A model generated the notes under the pieces. The model was not told the DNA's origin, made no database searches, and saw nothing but the letters and a program-made list of their open reading frames with translations. A stretch of 64,000 bases of DNA, taken from the NCBI RefSeq assembly GCF_003399625.1, contig NZ_NBXA01000002.1, forward strand, positions 84,457 to 148,456. Direction: 5' to 3'. The first letter of the stretch is position 1. The number at the start of each line of letters is the position of its first letter. The translations under genes were made by a program, and so were the position numbers. Shown here piece after piece: positions 52,706 through 62,913 of the stretch. The stretch is from Subtercola boreus (GTDB lineage Bacteria; Actinomycetota; Actinomycetes; Actinomycetales; Microbacteriaceae).

Positions 52706-53662
52706 GTGGCGCAAACCAAGAAGAAGACGTCGGGTCACCCGGCCGGCAAGAAACATCACTCGGCCCCGAATGCACTCGTGAAGCCGACCCCGGCGATGTG
52801 GATCGCGGGAGCCCGCATCCGCACGCTCCCCCTGGCGGTGGCTCCGGTCGCCCTCGGTACGGGGGCCGCGGCGCTGCTGGTCGGCGGAGTCGGCTCGCTC
52901 GACTGGGGCCTCGTGCTGCTCAGCCTTGCGGTGGCGCTGTTCCTGCAGATCGGGGTGAACTACTCCAACGACTACTCGGATGGCGTTCGGGGCACCGACG
53001 AGTTCCGGGTGGGGCCGCCGCGCCTCACCGGGTCGGGTGTCGCCAACCCGAAGCGGGTGCTCGCCGTCGCGCTCGTGTTCTTCGGCCTGGGAGCCCTCGC
53101 AGGCATCGCGATCGTGATCCTCACCGGGTACTACTGGCTGCTCATCCCGGGAGCCCTCGCCATTGCGGCTGCCTACTTCTACACCGGCGGCAAGCGGCCC
53201 TACGGCTACTACGGGTTCGGCGAGGTGTTCGTCTTCCTGTTCTTCGGCGTGGTGGCGACGGTCGGCACGACCTACATCGTGGCGGGAACCTTCGACACGA
53301 TCGCGGTGTACGCGAGCATTGCGGCGGGAGCGATCGCCTGCGCTGTGCTGATGGTCAACAACATCCGGGACATCGCCCAGGACAGGGTCGCGAAGAAGCG
53401 CACACTCGCGGTGCTGATCGGAAACCGGGCAGCCAGGATCGTGTTCGTCGTGTTCCTGGCGATCGCCTACGCGGTGCTGTTCTACTTCTCGCTGCTGTTC
53501 CCGCTCGCGCCGCTGGTGTTCTTCACGCTGCTGCTGACCCTGCCGGCGGCCATCATCACGCTGACGGCCACGACCTCGAAGGAACTCATCCTCGCGTTGA
53601 AGCTCACGAGTTTCGCCGGGCTGCTGTTCGGCCTCGGCCTGGGGGCCGCGATCGCGTTCTAG
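52706..53662 (+). CDS. menA: 1,4-Dihydroxy-2-naphthoate polyprenyltransferase
   Basis: 318 residues, UbiA family with eight to nine helices. First Asp-rich motif NYSNDYSDGVRGTD, second NNIRDIAQDRVAKKRTLAV. A Lys/His-rich cytosolic leader of 25 residues precedes the first helix. Attaches the prenyl tail to DHNA. GTG start with TAGAAT exactly six bases upstream. Its end overlaps the convergent DUF4229 gene by 4 bases. Confidence 0.95.
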   Translation: MAQTKKKTSGHPAGKKHHSAPNALVKPTPAMWIAGARIRTLPLAVAPVALGTGAAALLVGGVGSLDWGLVLLSLAVALFLQIGVNYSNDYSDGVRGTDEFRVGPPRLTGSGVANPKRVLAVALVFFGLGALAGIAIVILTGYYWLLIPGALAIAAAYFYTGGKRPYGYYGFGEVFVFLFFGVVATVGTTYIVAGTFDTIAVYASIAAGAIACAVLMVNNIRDIAQDRVAKKRTLAVLIGNRAARIVFVVFLAIAYAVLFYFSLLFPLAPLVFFTLLLTLPAAIITLTATTSKELILALKLTSFAGLLFGLGLGAAIAF

Positions 53663-54051
53663 CGGGGTGAGCTGCCGGGCTGGTCGTCGGCGGGTGCGCG
53701 ATCCACCACTGCGCCGTCCACTGCCGTGCCGTCCACTGCCGCGCCGTCCACTGCCGCGCCGTCCACTGCCGCGCCGTCCACCACCGCGTCCTCGTTCTCC
53801 TCGTCGGAGCCCGCCTTCTCGGGCGCACGCTTCGCGGCCCTGCCCTCGCCGTGCCGTGCCTCGTAGAGCCCGGCGGCGAGTTCCTCCCGCGGCTTCCGCA
53901 GGAAGATGTACGACGCACAGAGGGAGATGACGGCTGCGAGAGCGGCCGCGATCCACGGGGTCATCTGCGTCAGCAGCAGCACAACGAGCACCACCACGAA
54001 GATGCCGAGGCGGATCAGCGTGTACACCAGCCACGTACGTCCTGTTTTCAC
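53659..54051 (-). CDS. DUF4229 membrane protein with variable repeat tail
   Basis: 130 residues. Two short helices (LVYTLIRLGIFVVVLVVLLL; WIAAALAAVISLCASYIFL) followed by KPREEL, the DUF4229 pattern, found beside men genes in Actinobacteria. The C-terminal tail is built from VDGAA-type repeats encoded by a 15-bp tandem repeat. GTG start with TAAGCT exactly six bases upstream (54063-54058). Function unknown. Confidence 0.87.
   Translation of the reverse strand: MKTGRTWLVYTLIRLGIFVVVLVVLLLTQMTPWIAAALAAVISLCASYIFLRKPREELAAGLYEARHGEGRAAKRAPEKAGSDEENEDAVVDGAAVDGAAVDGAAVDGTAVDGAVVDRAPADDQPGSSPR
53713..53787. repeat. 15-bp in-frame tandem repeat, five copies
   Basis: Unit gccgtccactgccgc with small changes at 53713, 53728, 53743, 53758 and 53773, coding on the minus strand for VDGAA-type repeats in the DUF4229 protein tail. 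Confidence 0.92.
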
Positions 54052-54153
54052 GTATGCAGCTTAGGCGACCCGGTCTGACCGCCCGCTGCAAGCCGTTCGA
54101 GCACATTCGAAGACCGGGAGGAAACCCTCAATTTCAAGGCGTATGGTTTCTCT

Positions 54154-54519
54154 ATGGCACGTCTCCTGGTTGGTGTAGCCGCACTCGCGGCAGCTTTCTA
54201 CGTGTATGCGCTCGTCGACTGCCTGCTCTTCCCGCGGTTCCGGGTGCGGGGCCTTCCGAAGATCGCCTGGGTGTTCATCGTGGTGCTGTTCCCGGTGATC
54301 GGCGGGGTGCTGTGGTTCCTGGTGGGCCGGGGCCGGAAGCGCTCGGCGCGCGGGCCTGTCTACCGCACGATCGGTCCGGATGACGATCCCGAGTTCCTCG
54401 GTGGGCTGAAGGCCGATCCGGTGACCGACGCGCAGCTCCGCGACCTCGAGCAGCAGCTGGCAGAGGTCGACGACGACCCCGACAGCAAGAAGACCGACAA
54501 CGGCAGAACCGAACGGTGA
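54154..54519 (+). CDS. PLDc_N-domain small membrane protein
   Basis: 121 residues. Two helices (LLVGVAALAAAFYVYALVDC; IAWVFIVVLFPVIGGVLWFL) with the PKIAWV/GRxRK pattern of the cardiolipin-synthase N-terminal (PLDc_N) domain, then an acidic cytosolic tail. No phospholipase catalytic domain. TATGGT is six bases before the ATG. The stop overlaps the menD GTG by 4 bases. Confidence 0.87.
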   Translation: MARLLVGVAALAAAFYVYALVDCLLFPRFRVRGLPKIAWVFIVVLFPVIGGVLWFLVGRGRKRSARGPVYRTIGPDDDPEFLGGLKADPVTDAQLRDLEQQLAEVDDDPDSKKTDNGRTER

Positions 54520-56465
54520 ACGCGGCGGCCGGCCCCGCAGGCAGCCCCTCATCCAGTCCCGCCGCAGACTTCTCCCTCGCCGTTCTCGCTGAACTTGTCG
54601 GCCTCGGTGTGACGGACGCCGTGCTCACCCCCGGATCCCGCTCGCAGGCACTCGCCCTCACGCTCGCCGAACTGCACCGGGCACGGATGCTCGACCTCCA
54701 GGTTCGCGTCGACGAACGTGTCGCGGGGTTCACCGCACTCGGTCTCGGAGTGGAGACAGCCCGGCCCGCCATCGTCGTCACCACGTCGGGCACAGCCGTC
54801 GCCAACCTCCTCCCGGCGGTGCTCGAAGCGCACCACAGCCGGGTTCCGATGCTGCTGCTGACCTCCGATCGCCCCGAGTCGATGCGCGGCACCGCCGGCA
54901 ACCAGACCACGTGGCAGCCCGGCATCTTCGGCCGATTCGTGCGGCTGGCGGTCGACGTGCCGGCGCCCTCCGGCGACCCGGCCGAGGGCGCGCTCGCGGC
55001 CCAGCTCGCCGTGTCGGCCGTCGAGGCGGCCCTCGGCACCCACACCGGCAACCCGGGGCCGGTGCACCTGAACCTGCAGCTGCGGGAGCCCCTCTCGGGA
55101 ACGGTGCCCGACCTGGTGGCGCTGCTCGCGTCGGGGGAGTGGATGCCCGGGGGTGCCGGTGCTCGTGTGGGTGCCGGTGACGGTGACGGTGACGGTGACG
55201 GTGGCGGTGCCGCTGACGGTGGCGGTGCCGCTGTCGGCGTCGAGACGGGCGTCGCTGCTGCGGAGGACAGCGCCCGCACGCCTCTCGTGCTCGCGCGCGG
55301 GCCCCGCACCGTCGTCATCGCGGGCCACGACGCGGGTCCGGCCGCTGAGGAGCTCGCGCACCGGGGCGGCTGGCCGCTGATTGCCGAGCCGTCGAGCGGA
55401 TCCCGTTTCGGACGGAACCTGATCGTCGCCTCCCGAGAGCTGCTGCGCGATGCCGACTTCGGCGGCCGGGTGGAGCGGGCGATCGTGTTCGGGCACCCGA
55501 CGCTGTCGCGGGAGGTTCCCGCGCTGTCGCTCCGCGAGGATGTCGAGACCGTCGTCGTGACGCCCGCCGCGGCATCCGCGGAGCCCGGTGAGGTGGTGCT
55601 CGATGCCTACAACCCGGGGCACCGTGTGAGTACGTTCGTGACGGGGGTGGAGGTGGCGGCCGCCAGCGCGGCTGGAACCGCTGGCGTTGGTCGTACAGCT
55701 GGTGTTGCTGGCGCTGGTGGTACAGCTGGTGGCACAGATGCGATCAGCGAGGAGCGTGACTGGCTGCGCTCCTGGGTGCTGGCGAGCAGGGCGCTGATCG
55801 ACGAGCAGGGTGCCGACGATCCGATCCCGGCTCCGAACATCGAGTTCGCGAACTCCCCGGACATCGCCGAGCGCCGCGCCTACCGCCTCGCCGAGACGGC
55901 AGCGCTCAAGGCGCCCGTGACCAGGCGCACCCTGGCGCTCGCCGTGTGGCAGGCGACCTGGCCGCACGATCGGCTGATTCTGGGTGCATCGCGCCTCATC
56001 CGGGATCTGGATCGGGTCGCTCCCGGCAAGAACATCCGCGTGCACGCCAACCGCGGGCTCGCCGGCATCGACGGAACCGTGTCGACGGCCATCGGCATCG
56101 CCCTGTCGAGCCAGCGCGATCCGGCGACCGAGCACGGGGTCACCCGCGTGCTGCTCGGTGACCTGACGCTGCTCCACGATGCGGGGGCGCTGCTGTTCGG
56201 CACGGGGGAGGCCCGCCCGCGCATCCAGCTCATCGTGGCGAACGACGGCGGCGGAACCATCTTCGACACCCTCGAGGTCGCGGCCACCGCCGACAGGGCC
56301 GCCTTCGACCGGGTCATGCTCACCCCGCAGACCGTCGACCTGGAGGCGCTCGCGAAGGCCTACGGCTGGTCGTACGCCCGCGCATCCACCCGCGTCGAGC
56401 TCGACCGTGCCCTCACCGCGCCCCTCGCGGGCCCCACCCTCCTCGAGGTCCCCCTCCCGCGCTGA
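54516..56465 (+). CDS. menD: SEPHCHC synthase
   Basis: 649 residues, ThDP-dependent. N-terminal VTDAVLTPGSRSQALALTLAEL, RVDERVAGFTALGLG, TTSGTAVANLLPAV, and the C-terminal Mg/ThDP site VLLGDLTLLHDAGAL, NDGGGTIFDTLE. It adds 2-oxoglutarate-derived succinate to isochorismate. Longer than usual (about 560) because of two low-complexity inserts, at about residues 213-245 (GDGDGD, GGGAADGGGA) and about 383-410 (GTAGVGRTAGVAG). GTG start coupled to the PLDc_N gene. Confidence 0.94.
   Translation: MNAAAGPAGSPSSSPAADFSLAVLAELVGLGVTDAVLTPGSRSQALALTLAELHRARMLDLQVRVDERVAGFTALGLGVETARPAIVVTTSGTAVANLLPAVLEAHHSRVPMLLLTSDRPESMRGTAGNQTTWQPGIFGRFVRLAVDVPAPSGDPAEGALAAQLAVSAVEAALGTHTGNPGPVHLNLQLREPLSGTVPDLVALLASGEWMPGGAGARVGAGDGDGDGDGGGAADGGGAAVGVETGVAAAEDSARTPLVLARGPRTVVIAGHDAGPAAEELAHRGGWPLIAEPSSGSRFGRNLIVASRELLRDADFGGRVERAIVFGHPTLSREVPALSLREDVETVVVTPAAASAEPGEVVLDAYNPGHRVSTFVTGVEVAAASAAGTAGVGRTAGVAGAGGTAGGTDAISEERDWLRSWVLASRALIDEQGADDPIPAPNIEFANSPDIAERRAYRLAETAALKAPVTRRTLALAVWQATWPHDRLILGASRLIRDLDRVAPGKNIRVHANRGLAGIDGTVSTAIGIALSSQRDPATEHGVTRVLLGDLTLLHDAGALLFGTGEARPRIQLIVANDGGGTIFDTLEVAATADRAAFDRVMLTPQTVDLEALAKAYGWSYARASTRVELDRALTAPLAGPTLLEVPLPR
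55176..55235. repeat. Hexanucleotide microsatellite inside menD
   Basis: Four exact ggtgac units (55176-55199), then six variant hexamers to 55235, encoding Gly-Asp and Gly-Ala runs. In frame, so length changes would not disrupt the gene. Confidence 0.9.
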
Positions 56466-56547
56466 CGCCCGCGCCCCGACGCCGCCCCGTCCCGTCCCGC
56501 CCGCCCGCCCGGCCCCCCGCCGCGCCGCCCCCACCCGCGCTCCACCG

Positions 56548-56611
56548 CGATCGAGTGGGCAGTTCCGGCCCAAAACCGGCGACGAAGGGGCCCGAACTGC
56601 CCACTCGATCG
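56548..56611. repeat. 24-bp near-perfect inverted repeat with 16-base loop
   Basis: Arms 56548-56571 and 56588-56611; outer 18 base pairs perfect (CGATCGAGTGGGCAGTTC and its complement), one mismatch, then five more pairs. Lies between menD and the PPK2 gene with no T run. It may be a REP-like palindrome or a processing/termination hairpin. Confidence 0.85.
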
Positions 56612-56660
56612 GGGGATGCGCGGCATAGGCTGAGGGAACGCGAAACGGAAGGCGGGCGAC

Positions 56661-57761
56661 GTGGCCACGAAGAAGTCGAAGGGCTCGAAGTCAGGGGGCT
56701 CGAAGTCAGGGGGCTCGAAGTCGGAGGGCTCGAAGTCGAAGGGCTCGAAGTCGAAGGGCGCTGGGGGCTCGAAGGCGAAGGGGTCGAAGCCCACGTCTGC
56801 GGAGCAGGCCGCGAAGGTGAAGGACGCGAAGGCCGAAGCCGCCGAGGCAGAGGCCAAGCACGCGAAGAACCCGGCCGATCCCACCGCCGGCACGCCCGCC
56901 CTCCCCGCCACCGCGTGGGTCGCCGATCCGACACCGTTGCTCGGGGTCGGGGCCGGTTTTCGTCTGAGCGAGACCGACACGCGGGCGACCCCCGGCTACG
57001 AGGGCCACAAGTCCGACGGGCAGCGCGACCTCGCGACTGCGGCCGCGGAGGTCGACAGCCTGCAGGAGAAGCTCTTCGCCAACAGCCTGTTCGAGGGACC
57101 CGACCAGCACCGCTCGATCCTGCTCGTGCTGCAGGGAATGGACTCCTCCGGCAAGGGCGGCATCGTGCGGCACGTGGTCGGATCCGTCGACCCCGGCGGC
57201 GTCACCCACGCCTCGTTCAAGAAGCCCACCGACGAGGAACTCAGCCATGACTTCCTGTGGCGCATCCGCAAGCACCTGCCAGCCGACGGCCAGATCGGCG
57301 TGTTCGACCGGTCCCACTACGAGGACGTTCTCGCCGGCCGCGTGCTGAACCTTGCGAGCCCCGAGGAGATCGACGGCCGCTACGGCGTGATCAACGATTT
57401 CGAGCGCGAACTCACCGACCACGGCACCACGGTGGTCAAGGTGTTCCTGAACATCAGCCCCGACGAGCAGAAGGCCCGCCTCGGAGCGCGGCTCGAACGC
57501 CCCGACAAGCACTGGAAGTACAACCCCAACGACATCGACTCGCGCCTGCTCTGGAACCAGTACCAGGACGCCTACCAGGTCGTCTTCGACCGCACCTCCA
57601 CCGAGGCGGCTCCCTGGCATGTCGTGCCCGCCGATCACAAGTGGTACGCCCGGCTCGCGGTGCAGCGCCTGGTTCTGGATGCCCTGCAGAACCTCCACCA
57701 GAGCTGGCCAGCCGCGGACTACGACATCGAGGCCGAGAAGGCACGGCTGGCCGCGAGTTAG
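56661..57761 (+). CDS. ppk2: Polyphosphate kinase 2 family protein
   Basis: 366 residues. N-terminal 75 residues are Lys/Ser/Gly repeats and a charged helix; the PPK2 domain follows: Walker A LQGMDSSGKGG, Walker B GVFDRSHYEDVL, and the lid ARLERPDKHWKYNPNDID. It transfers phosphate between polyphosphate and nucleotides. The SHYEDVL and KHWK features fit single-domain PPK2. GTG start with GGAAGGCGGGCG upstream. The basic tail may bind polyphosphate or nucleic acid. A functional link to menaquinone genes is not evident. Confidence 0.92.
   Translation: MATKKSKGSKSGGSKSGGSKSEGSKSKGSKSKGAGGSKAKGSKPTSAEQAAKVKDAKAEAAEAEAKHAKNPADPTAGTPALPATAWVADPTPLLGVGAGFRLSETDTRATPGYEGHKSDGQRDLATAAAEVDSLQEKLFANSLFEGPDQHRSILLVLQGMDSSGKGGIVRHVVGSVDPGGVTHASFKKPTDEELSHDFLWRIRKHLPADGQIGVFDRSHYEDVLAGRVLNLASPEEIDGRYGVINDFERELTDHGTTVVKVFLNISPDEQKARLGARLERPDKHWKYNPNDIDSRLLWNQYQDAYQVVFDRTSTEAAPWHVVPADHKWYARLAVQRLVLDALQNLHQSWPAADYDIEAEKARLAAS
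56682..56756. repeat. 15-bp in-frame tandem repeat in the PPK2 gene
   Basis: Five copies of ggctcgaagtcxxxg at 56682, 56697, 56712, 56727 and 56742, encoding GSKS(G/E/K) repeats of the basic N-terminal extension. Confidence 0.92.
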
Positions 57762-57802
57762 CGGATGCCCGGGGTCGGCAAGATCCTACCGAACGCCCGG
57801 TG

Positions 57803-59131
57803 CTACCCGAACGCCTCCACCATCGGCCGGAACTTCATCTTGGTCTCGAGCAGTTCGTGCTGCGGTTCGGAGCCGGCGACGATCCCGGCCCCGGCGTAGG
57901 CCGTGATGCTCCCCGAATCGTCGACCTGGGCGCAGCGGAGCGCGACCGCCCACTCGCCGTCACCGTCGGCGCCGACCCAGCCCACAGGGCCCGCGTAGCG
58001 GCCACGGTCGAAGGGTTCGAGACGCTCGATGAGCGCCAGCGCATCCAGAGTCGGAGTGCCGGCCACGGCCGCCGTCGGGTGCAGCGACGCGATCAGGTCG
58101 AGCGAGGTGCTTCCGTCGCTGAGGGCGCCCTCGACGTCGCTCGCGAGGTGCCAGAGGTTCGGCAGCTTCAGGGTGAACGGGATCTCGCTCGCGATCAGGG
58201 TTGTCGAATGGGGTGCGAGCGCGGTCATCACACTGGCGACTGCAAAGCGGTGCTCGTCGAGATCTTTCGCGCTGGTCGCGAGAGCGACGGCCTGGTCGTG
58301 GTCGGCCTCGGCGTCGCGCCCACGCGAGATCGTGCCAGCGAGCACGCGTGCGGAGACCGTTCCTCGGTCGACCCGCACGAGCGTCTCGGGGCTGGAGCCG
58401 ATGAGGCCGTCGACCGCGAACGTCCAGCAGTCGGGGTAGCCGAGCGCGAGGTCGAAGATCACGCGGCGGAGGTCGGAGTCGCCCGGCAGGCGCCCCACCA
58501 GGTCGCGGGCGAGCACGACCTTCTCGAGGTCGCCGTGGGTGATGCGGGCCACAGCCTCCTCGACGGCGGCGCGATACGTGTCGGGGTTCGCCGCGCCGGG
58601 CAGCAGCGAGATGCGGTACTCGGCCCCGAAACCCGTGGCGGGGGGCAGGTCGGGGGCGGCAGGCGCCGACTCCGGATGCCCGGACGGCACCGTCTCGCCC
58701 TCGGCCAGCACGCGCACCCGGGTGAGCCAGAACACCCCGTCGCGCTTGCCGATCACGAGCTCGGGCACGATGAGAACGCTGGTGCGACCGGACTGCCCCG
58801 AGAACGCGAACGCCCCGAAGGCGATGAGGCCGGTGCCCGGAGTGCCGAGCGGGTCGACCACGGTCGCGGCGGCGGTGACCCCCCGCCACGCTTCACAGGC
58901 GTCGCGGAAGCGGGAGTCGCCCGTGAACTCCAGCCGGAGCGCTTCACCCCGGCCGGCCATGCCCTGGCCCTTGCGGATCCAGAGCAGCGGATGCCGCGCG
59001 TCGAGCAGCGGCACGAGCATCCGGATGTCGCCGACCGGGAACGTCTCGACGTACAGGCGGGGCGTTGCGGGTGATGCACCGGCGGGTGATGCTGCAGCGG
59101 GCGGTGCGGATGTCACGCGGGAATCAGTCAC
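57803..59131 (-). CDS. menF: Isochorismate synthase
   Basis: 442 residues, chorismate-binding family. ITHGDLEKVVLARDL (Lys general base), GSSPETLVRVDRGTVSARVLAGT, RHRFAV-like DEHRFAVASV, SLHPTAAVAGTP and the Mg site YAGPVGWVGADGDGE. Converts chorismate to isochorismate, the first menaquinone step. GTG 59131 with TACGCT exactly six bases upstream (59143-59138) fixes the start; the much longer open frame upstream is spurious. Confidence 0.93.
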   Translation of the reverse strand: MTDSRVTSAPPAAASPAGASPATPRLYVETFPVGDIRMLVPLLDARHPLLWIRKGQGMAGRGEALRLEFTGDSRFRDACEAWRGVTAAATVVDPLGTPGTGLIAFGAFAFSGQSGRTSVLIVPELVIGKRDGVFWLTRVRVLAEGETVPSGHPESAPAAPDLPPATGFGAEYRISLLPGAANPDTYRAAVEEAVARITHGDLEKVVLARDLVGRLPGDSDLRRVIFDLALGYPDCWTFAVDGLIGSSPETLVRVDRGTVSARVLAGTISRGRDAEADHDQAVALATSAKDLDEHRFAVASVMTALAPHSTTLIASEIPFTLKLPNLWHLASDVEGALSDGSTSLDLIASLHPTAAVAGTPTLDALALIERLEPFDRGRYAGPVGWVGADGDGEWAVALRCAQVDDSGSITAYAGAGIVAGSEPQHELLETKMKFRPMVEAFG

Positions 59132-59530
59132 GATCTCAGCGTACGCTCGCCCACTGCCTGCGCGCCCGCAGCGTGCGCGCCCGCCGCACGCGCCCACAGC
59201 ACCCGCTCGGCGATCCCGCCGCGTGGCCGCCGTCTTCCTCCGGGCTCGATTCGCCCCCGGCTGCGCTCCCCGGCTCTCGCAGGTGGATGCACCCTCCTCC
59301 CAGGTTGTACCCCGGGAGGAGCTCAGCCGCTCCAGCTCGTATACGGCCTCGGATCGGCCCAGCTCCTCCCGGACGGGAATTTCGCCGGAGCGGCATCCAC
59401 ATGATCGGGCGAACTGCCGCGCCCGCCCGCCCCGCGCCCGCAGACCGCACAGCAGAGCCGCCTCGCGCAAGCCCTGTGCGCATCCTGAGCCTTTGCCGAA
59501 TGCCGACGAGACGCACCGTAAACTGGAGGA
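59132..59530. other. 399-base divergent gap with alternative hairpins
   Basis: No credible gene in either direction. It holds leaderless-type promoters at each end (for menF and menG) and three complementary arms: CTCCTCCC (59294-59301), GGGAGGAGCT (59314-59323) and AGCTCCTCCC (59361-59370). The middle arm can pair with either neighbour, giving mutually exclusive hairpins. Confidence 0.6.
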
Positions 59531-60292
59531 GTGTCCAAGGCCGACCTCAGCAAGCAACCCGCGCAGGTTTCTGCGATGTTCGACGATGTGTCGACCCACT
59601 ACGACCGCACGAACAACGTGCTCTCGGTCGGCAACGCCCTGTTGTGGCGGATCGCCACGACGAAGGCGGTCGCCCCGAAGCGGGGCGAGCGCATCCTCGA
59701 CCTCGCCGCCGGCACCGGCACGTCGAGCGCGAGCCTCGCCGCCGGTGGAGCCCAGGTCGTCGCTGCCGACTTCTCGCCCGGCATGATCGAGGTGGGCAAA
59801 AAGCAGCAGGCCGGCAACCGCAACGTGGAGTTCGTGGTGGCAGACGGCATGGATCTCCCGTTCGCCGACGACGAGTTCGACGCCGTGACCATCTCGTTCG
59901 GCCTCCGCAACATCGTCGAGCCGCGCACTGCGCTCGCCGAGCTCTACCGAGTGACGAAGCCCGGCGGCCGCATCGTCATCTGCGAGTTCAGCACGCCCCC
60001 GGTGGGAGTCGTGAAGTTCGGCTACTCCGCCTACCTGCAGCGTTTCATGCCCGCGATCGCCAAGCTCGCGTCATCCAATCCCGACGCCTACACGTACCTC
60101 GCCGACTCCATCGAGGCGTGGCCGAACCAGAAGACGCTGGCCGGCTGGATGAGCGCCGCAGGGTTCACGGAGGTGGGCTACCGCAACCTCACGTTCGGCA
60201 TCGTCGCACTGCACCGGGGCACGAAGCCGCGCACCCCCGCGGGTGCCGCCGCTCACACCGACGCCGCACCCTCAGTAGGCTTGACCTCGTGA
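59531..60292 (+). CDS. menG: Demethylmenaquinone methyltransferase
   Basis: 253 residues, UbiE/MenG family. N-terminal VSAMFDDVSTHYDRTNNVLS, SAM-binding LDLAAGTGTSS, ADFSPGMIEVG, FGLRNI and CEFSTPPVG. Final methylation of demethylmenaquinone. GTG 59531 has TAAACT exactly six bases upstream; the GGAGGA touching the start codon is too close to act as a Shine-Dalgarno. Its stop overlaps the polyprenyl synthase GTG (GTGA). Confidence 0.95.
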   Translation: MSKADLSKQPAQVSAMFDDVSTHYDRTNNVLSVGNALLWRIATTKAVAPKRGERILDLAAGTGTSSASLAAGGAQVVAADFSPGMIEVGKKQQAGNRNVEFVVADGMDLPFADDEFDAVTISFGLRNIVEPRTALAELYRVTKPGGRIVICEFSTPPVGVVKFGYSAYLQRFMPAIAKLASSNPDAYTYLADSIEAWPNQKTLAGWMSAAGFTEVGYRNLTFGIVALHRGTKPRTPAGAAAHTDAAPSVGLTS

Positions 60293-61389
60293 ACAAGGCC
60301 AACCGGCCCGGGAACGCGTCCGGGGCTTCCATCGCGAGCAAGAGCGCCCGCCGCAGCCCGTCCTCCTCTTCTCCGTTCTCGCTCGCAGAACGGCTGTTCT
60401 CGACGGGTGACGACCGCCGCGCGGCGAAGGCTGTCGAAGACGGCATCGTGAGGCTCGAAGACCAGCTGCTCGCCGAGACCGTCTTCCACGACGGCATGGC
60501 GGAGGTCTCCGCGCGCTACCTGCTCGACGCGGGCGGCAAGCGGGTGCGTCCGCTGCTTGCGTTCCTCACAGCCCAGCTCGGCGAAGGAGTGACCGACGAT
60601 GTGGTCACGGCCGCGACATCCATCGAGCTGATCCACCTCGCCTCGCTCTACCACGACGACGTGATGGATGAAGCGGAGCAGCGCCGCGGCGTACCGACAG
60701 CGCATACCGTGTGGAGCAACTCGATCGCGATCCTCACCGGCGACCTCCTGTTCGCGCGCGCATCGAAACTCCTGTCGATCCTCGGAGAGCGGGCAATCCG
60801 CCTGCAGGCCGACACGTTCGAACGGCTCTGCCTCGGGCAGCTGCACGAGACGGTCGGTCCCCGCGCGGGCGAGAACGAGGTCACGCACTACCTCCAGGTG
60901 CTCGCCGACAAGACGGGGTCGCTGATCGCGGCCTCCGCCCAGCTCGGCATCCTCGTGTCGCGCGCGCCGAGCGAGTACGAGCAGCCCGTGTTCGACTTCG
61001 GCGAGAAGATCGGCATCGCGTTCCAGCTCGTCGACGACGTCATCGACCTCGCCCCGCCGAGCGATGCGACCGGCAAGACGGCGGGCACCGACATCCGGGC
61101 CGGCGTTGTCACGCTGCCCCTTCTCTACCTGCGACGGGATGCGGCGACCGACCCGGCAGCCGCCGACTTGCTCGCGCGGCTCGACCCCGAGGCGATCGCG
61201 TCCACTCCTCCCGCGCAGGTCGACGCCTTGATCGCCGAACTCCGCGCCCACCCGGTGACGCTCGAGACGCAGGTCGAGTCGCGCCGCTGGGCGGCCGATG
61301 CGGTCGCCGCACTCGACCCGCTGCCCGACGGTACCGTGAAGAAGACCCTGATCCGTTTCGCAGCCACGATGGTGGAGCGATCCGCCTGA
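60289..61389 (+). CDS. Long-chain polyprenyl diphosphate synthase
   Basis: 366 residues, all-trans type. GGKRVRP, first Asp-rich motif LYHDDVMDEAEQRRG, TGDLLFARA and second Asp-rich motif FQLVDDVIDL. Small residues just before the first Asp motif (Ala-Ser-Leu-Tyr) fit a long product, so it probably makes the menaquinone side chain. Ser-rich N-terminal 35 residues. GTG start coupled to menG. Confidence 0.93.
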   Translation: MNKANRPGNASGASIASKSARRSPSSSSPFSLAERLFSTGDDRRAAKAVEDGIVRLEDQLLAETVFHDGMAEVSARYLLDAGGKRVRPLLAFLTAQLGEGVTDDVVTAATSIELIHLASLYHDDVMDEAEQRRGVPTAHTVWSNSIAILTGDLLFARASKLLSILGERAIRLQADTFERLCLGQLHETVGPRAGENEVTHYLQVLADKTGSLIAASAQLGILVSRAPSEYEQPVFDFGEKIGIAFQLVDDVIDLAPPSDATGKTAGTDIRAGVVTLPLLYLRRDAATDPAAADLLARLDPEAIASTPPAQVDALIAELRAHPVTLETQVESRRWAADAVAALDPLPDGTVKKTLIRFAATMVERSA

Positions 61390-61551
61390 ATCTCCAGAAC
61401 GGCGCGACCGGGCCGAATGGCCTGACCCTCCAGAACCGAGCGACCGGCCCGAGCCGCTGGCCCGCCGGGCCGGGCCGCGGCTCCGAACAACCCGTCGGAA
61501 CCACGCCCACCGCGTAGCCGCAGCCCCCACAACGTAAGGAAACACACCCTC

Positions 61552-62913
<1,362 letters not shown>

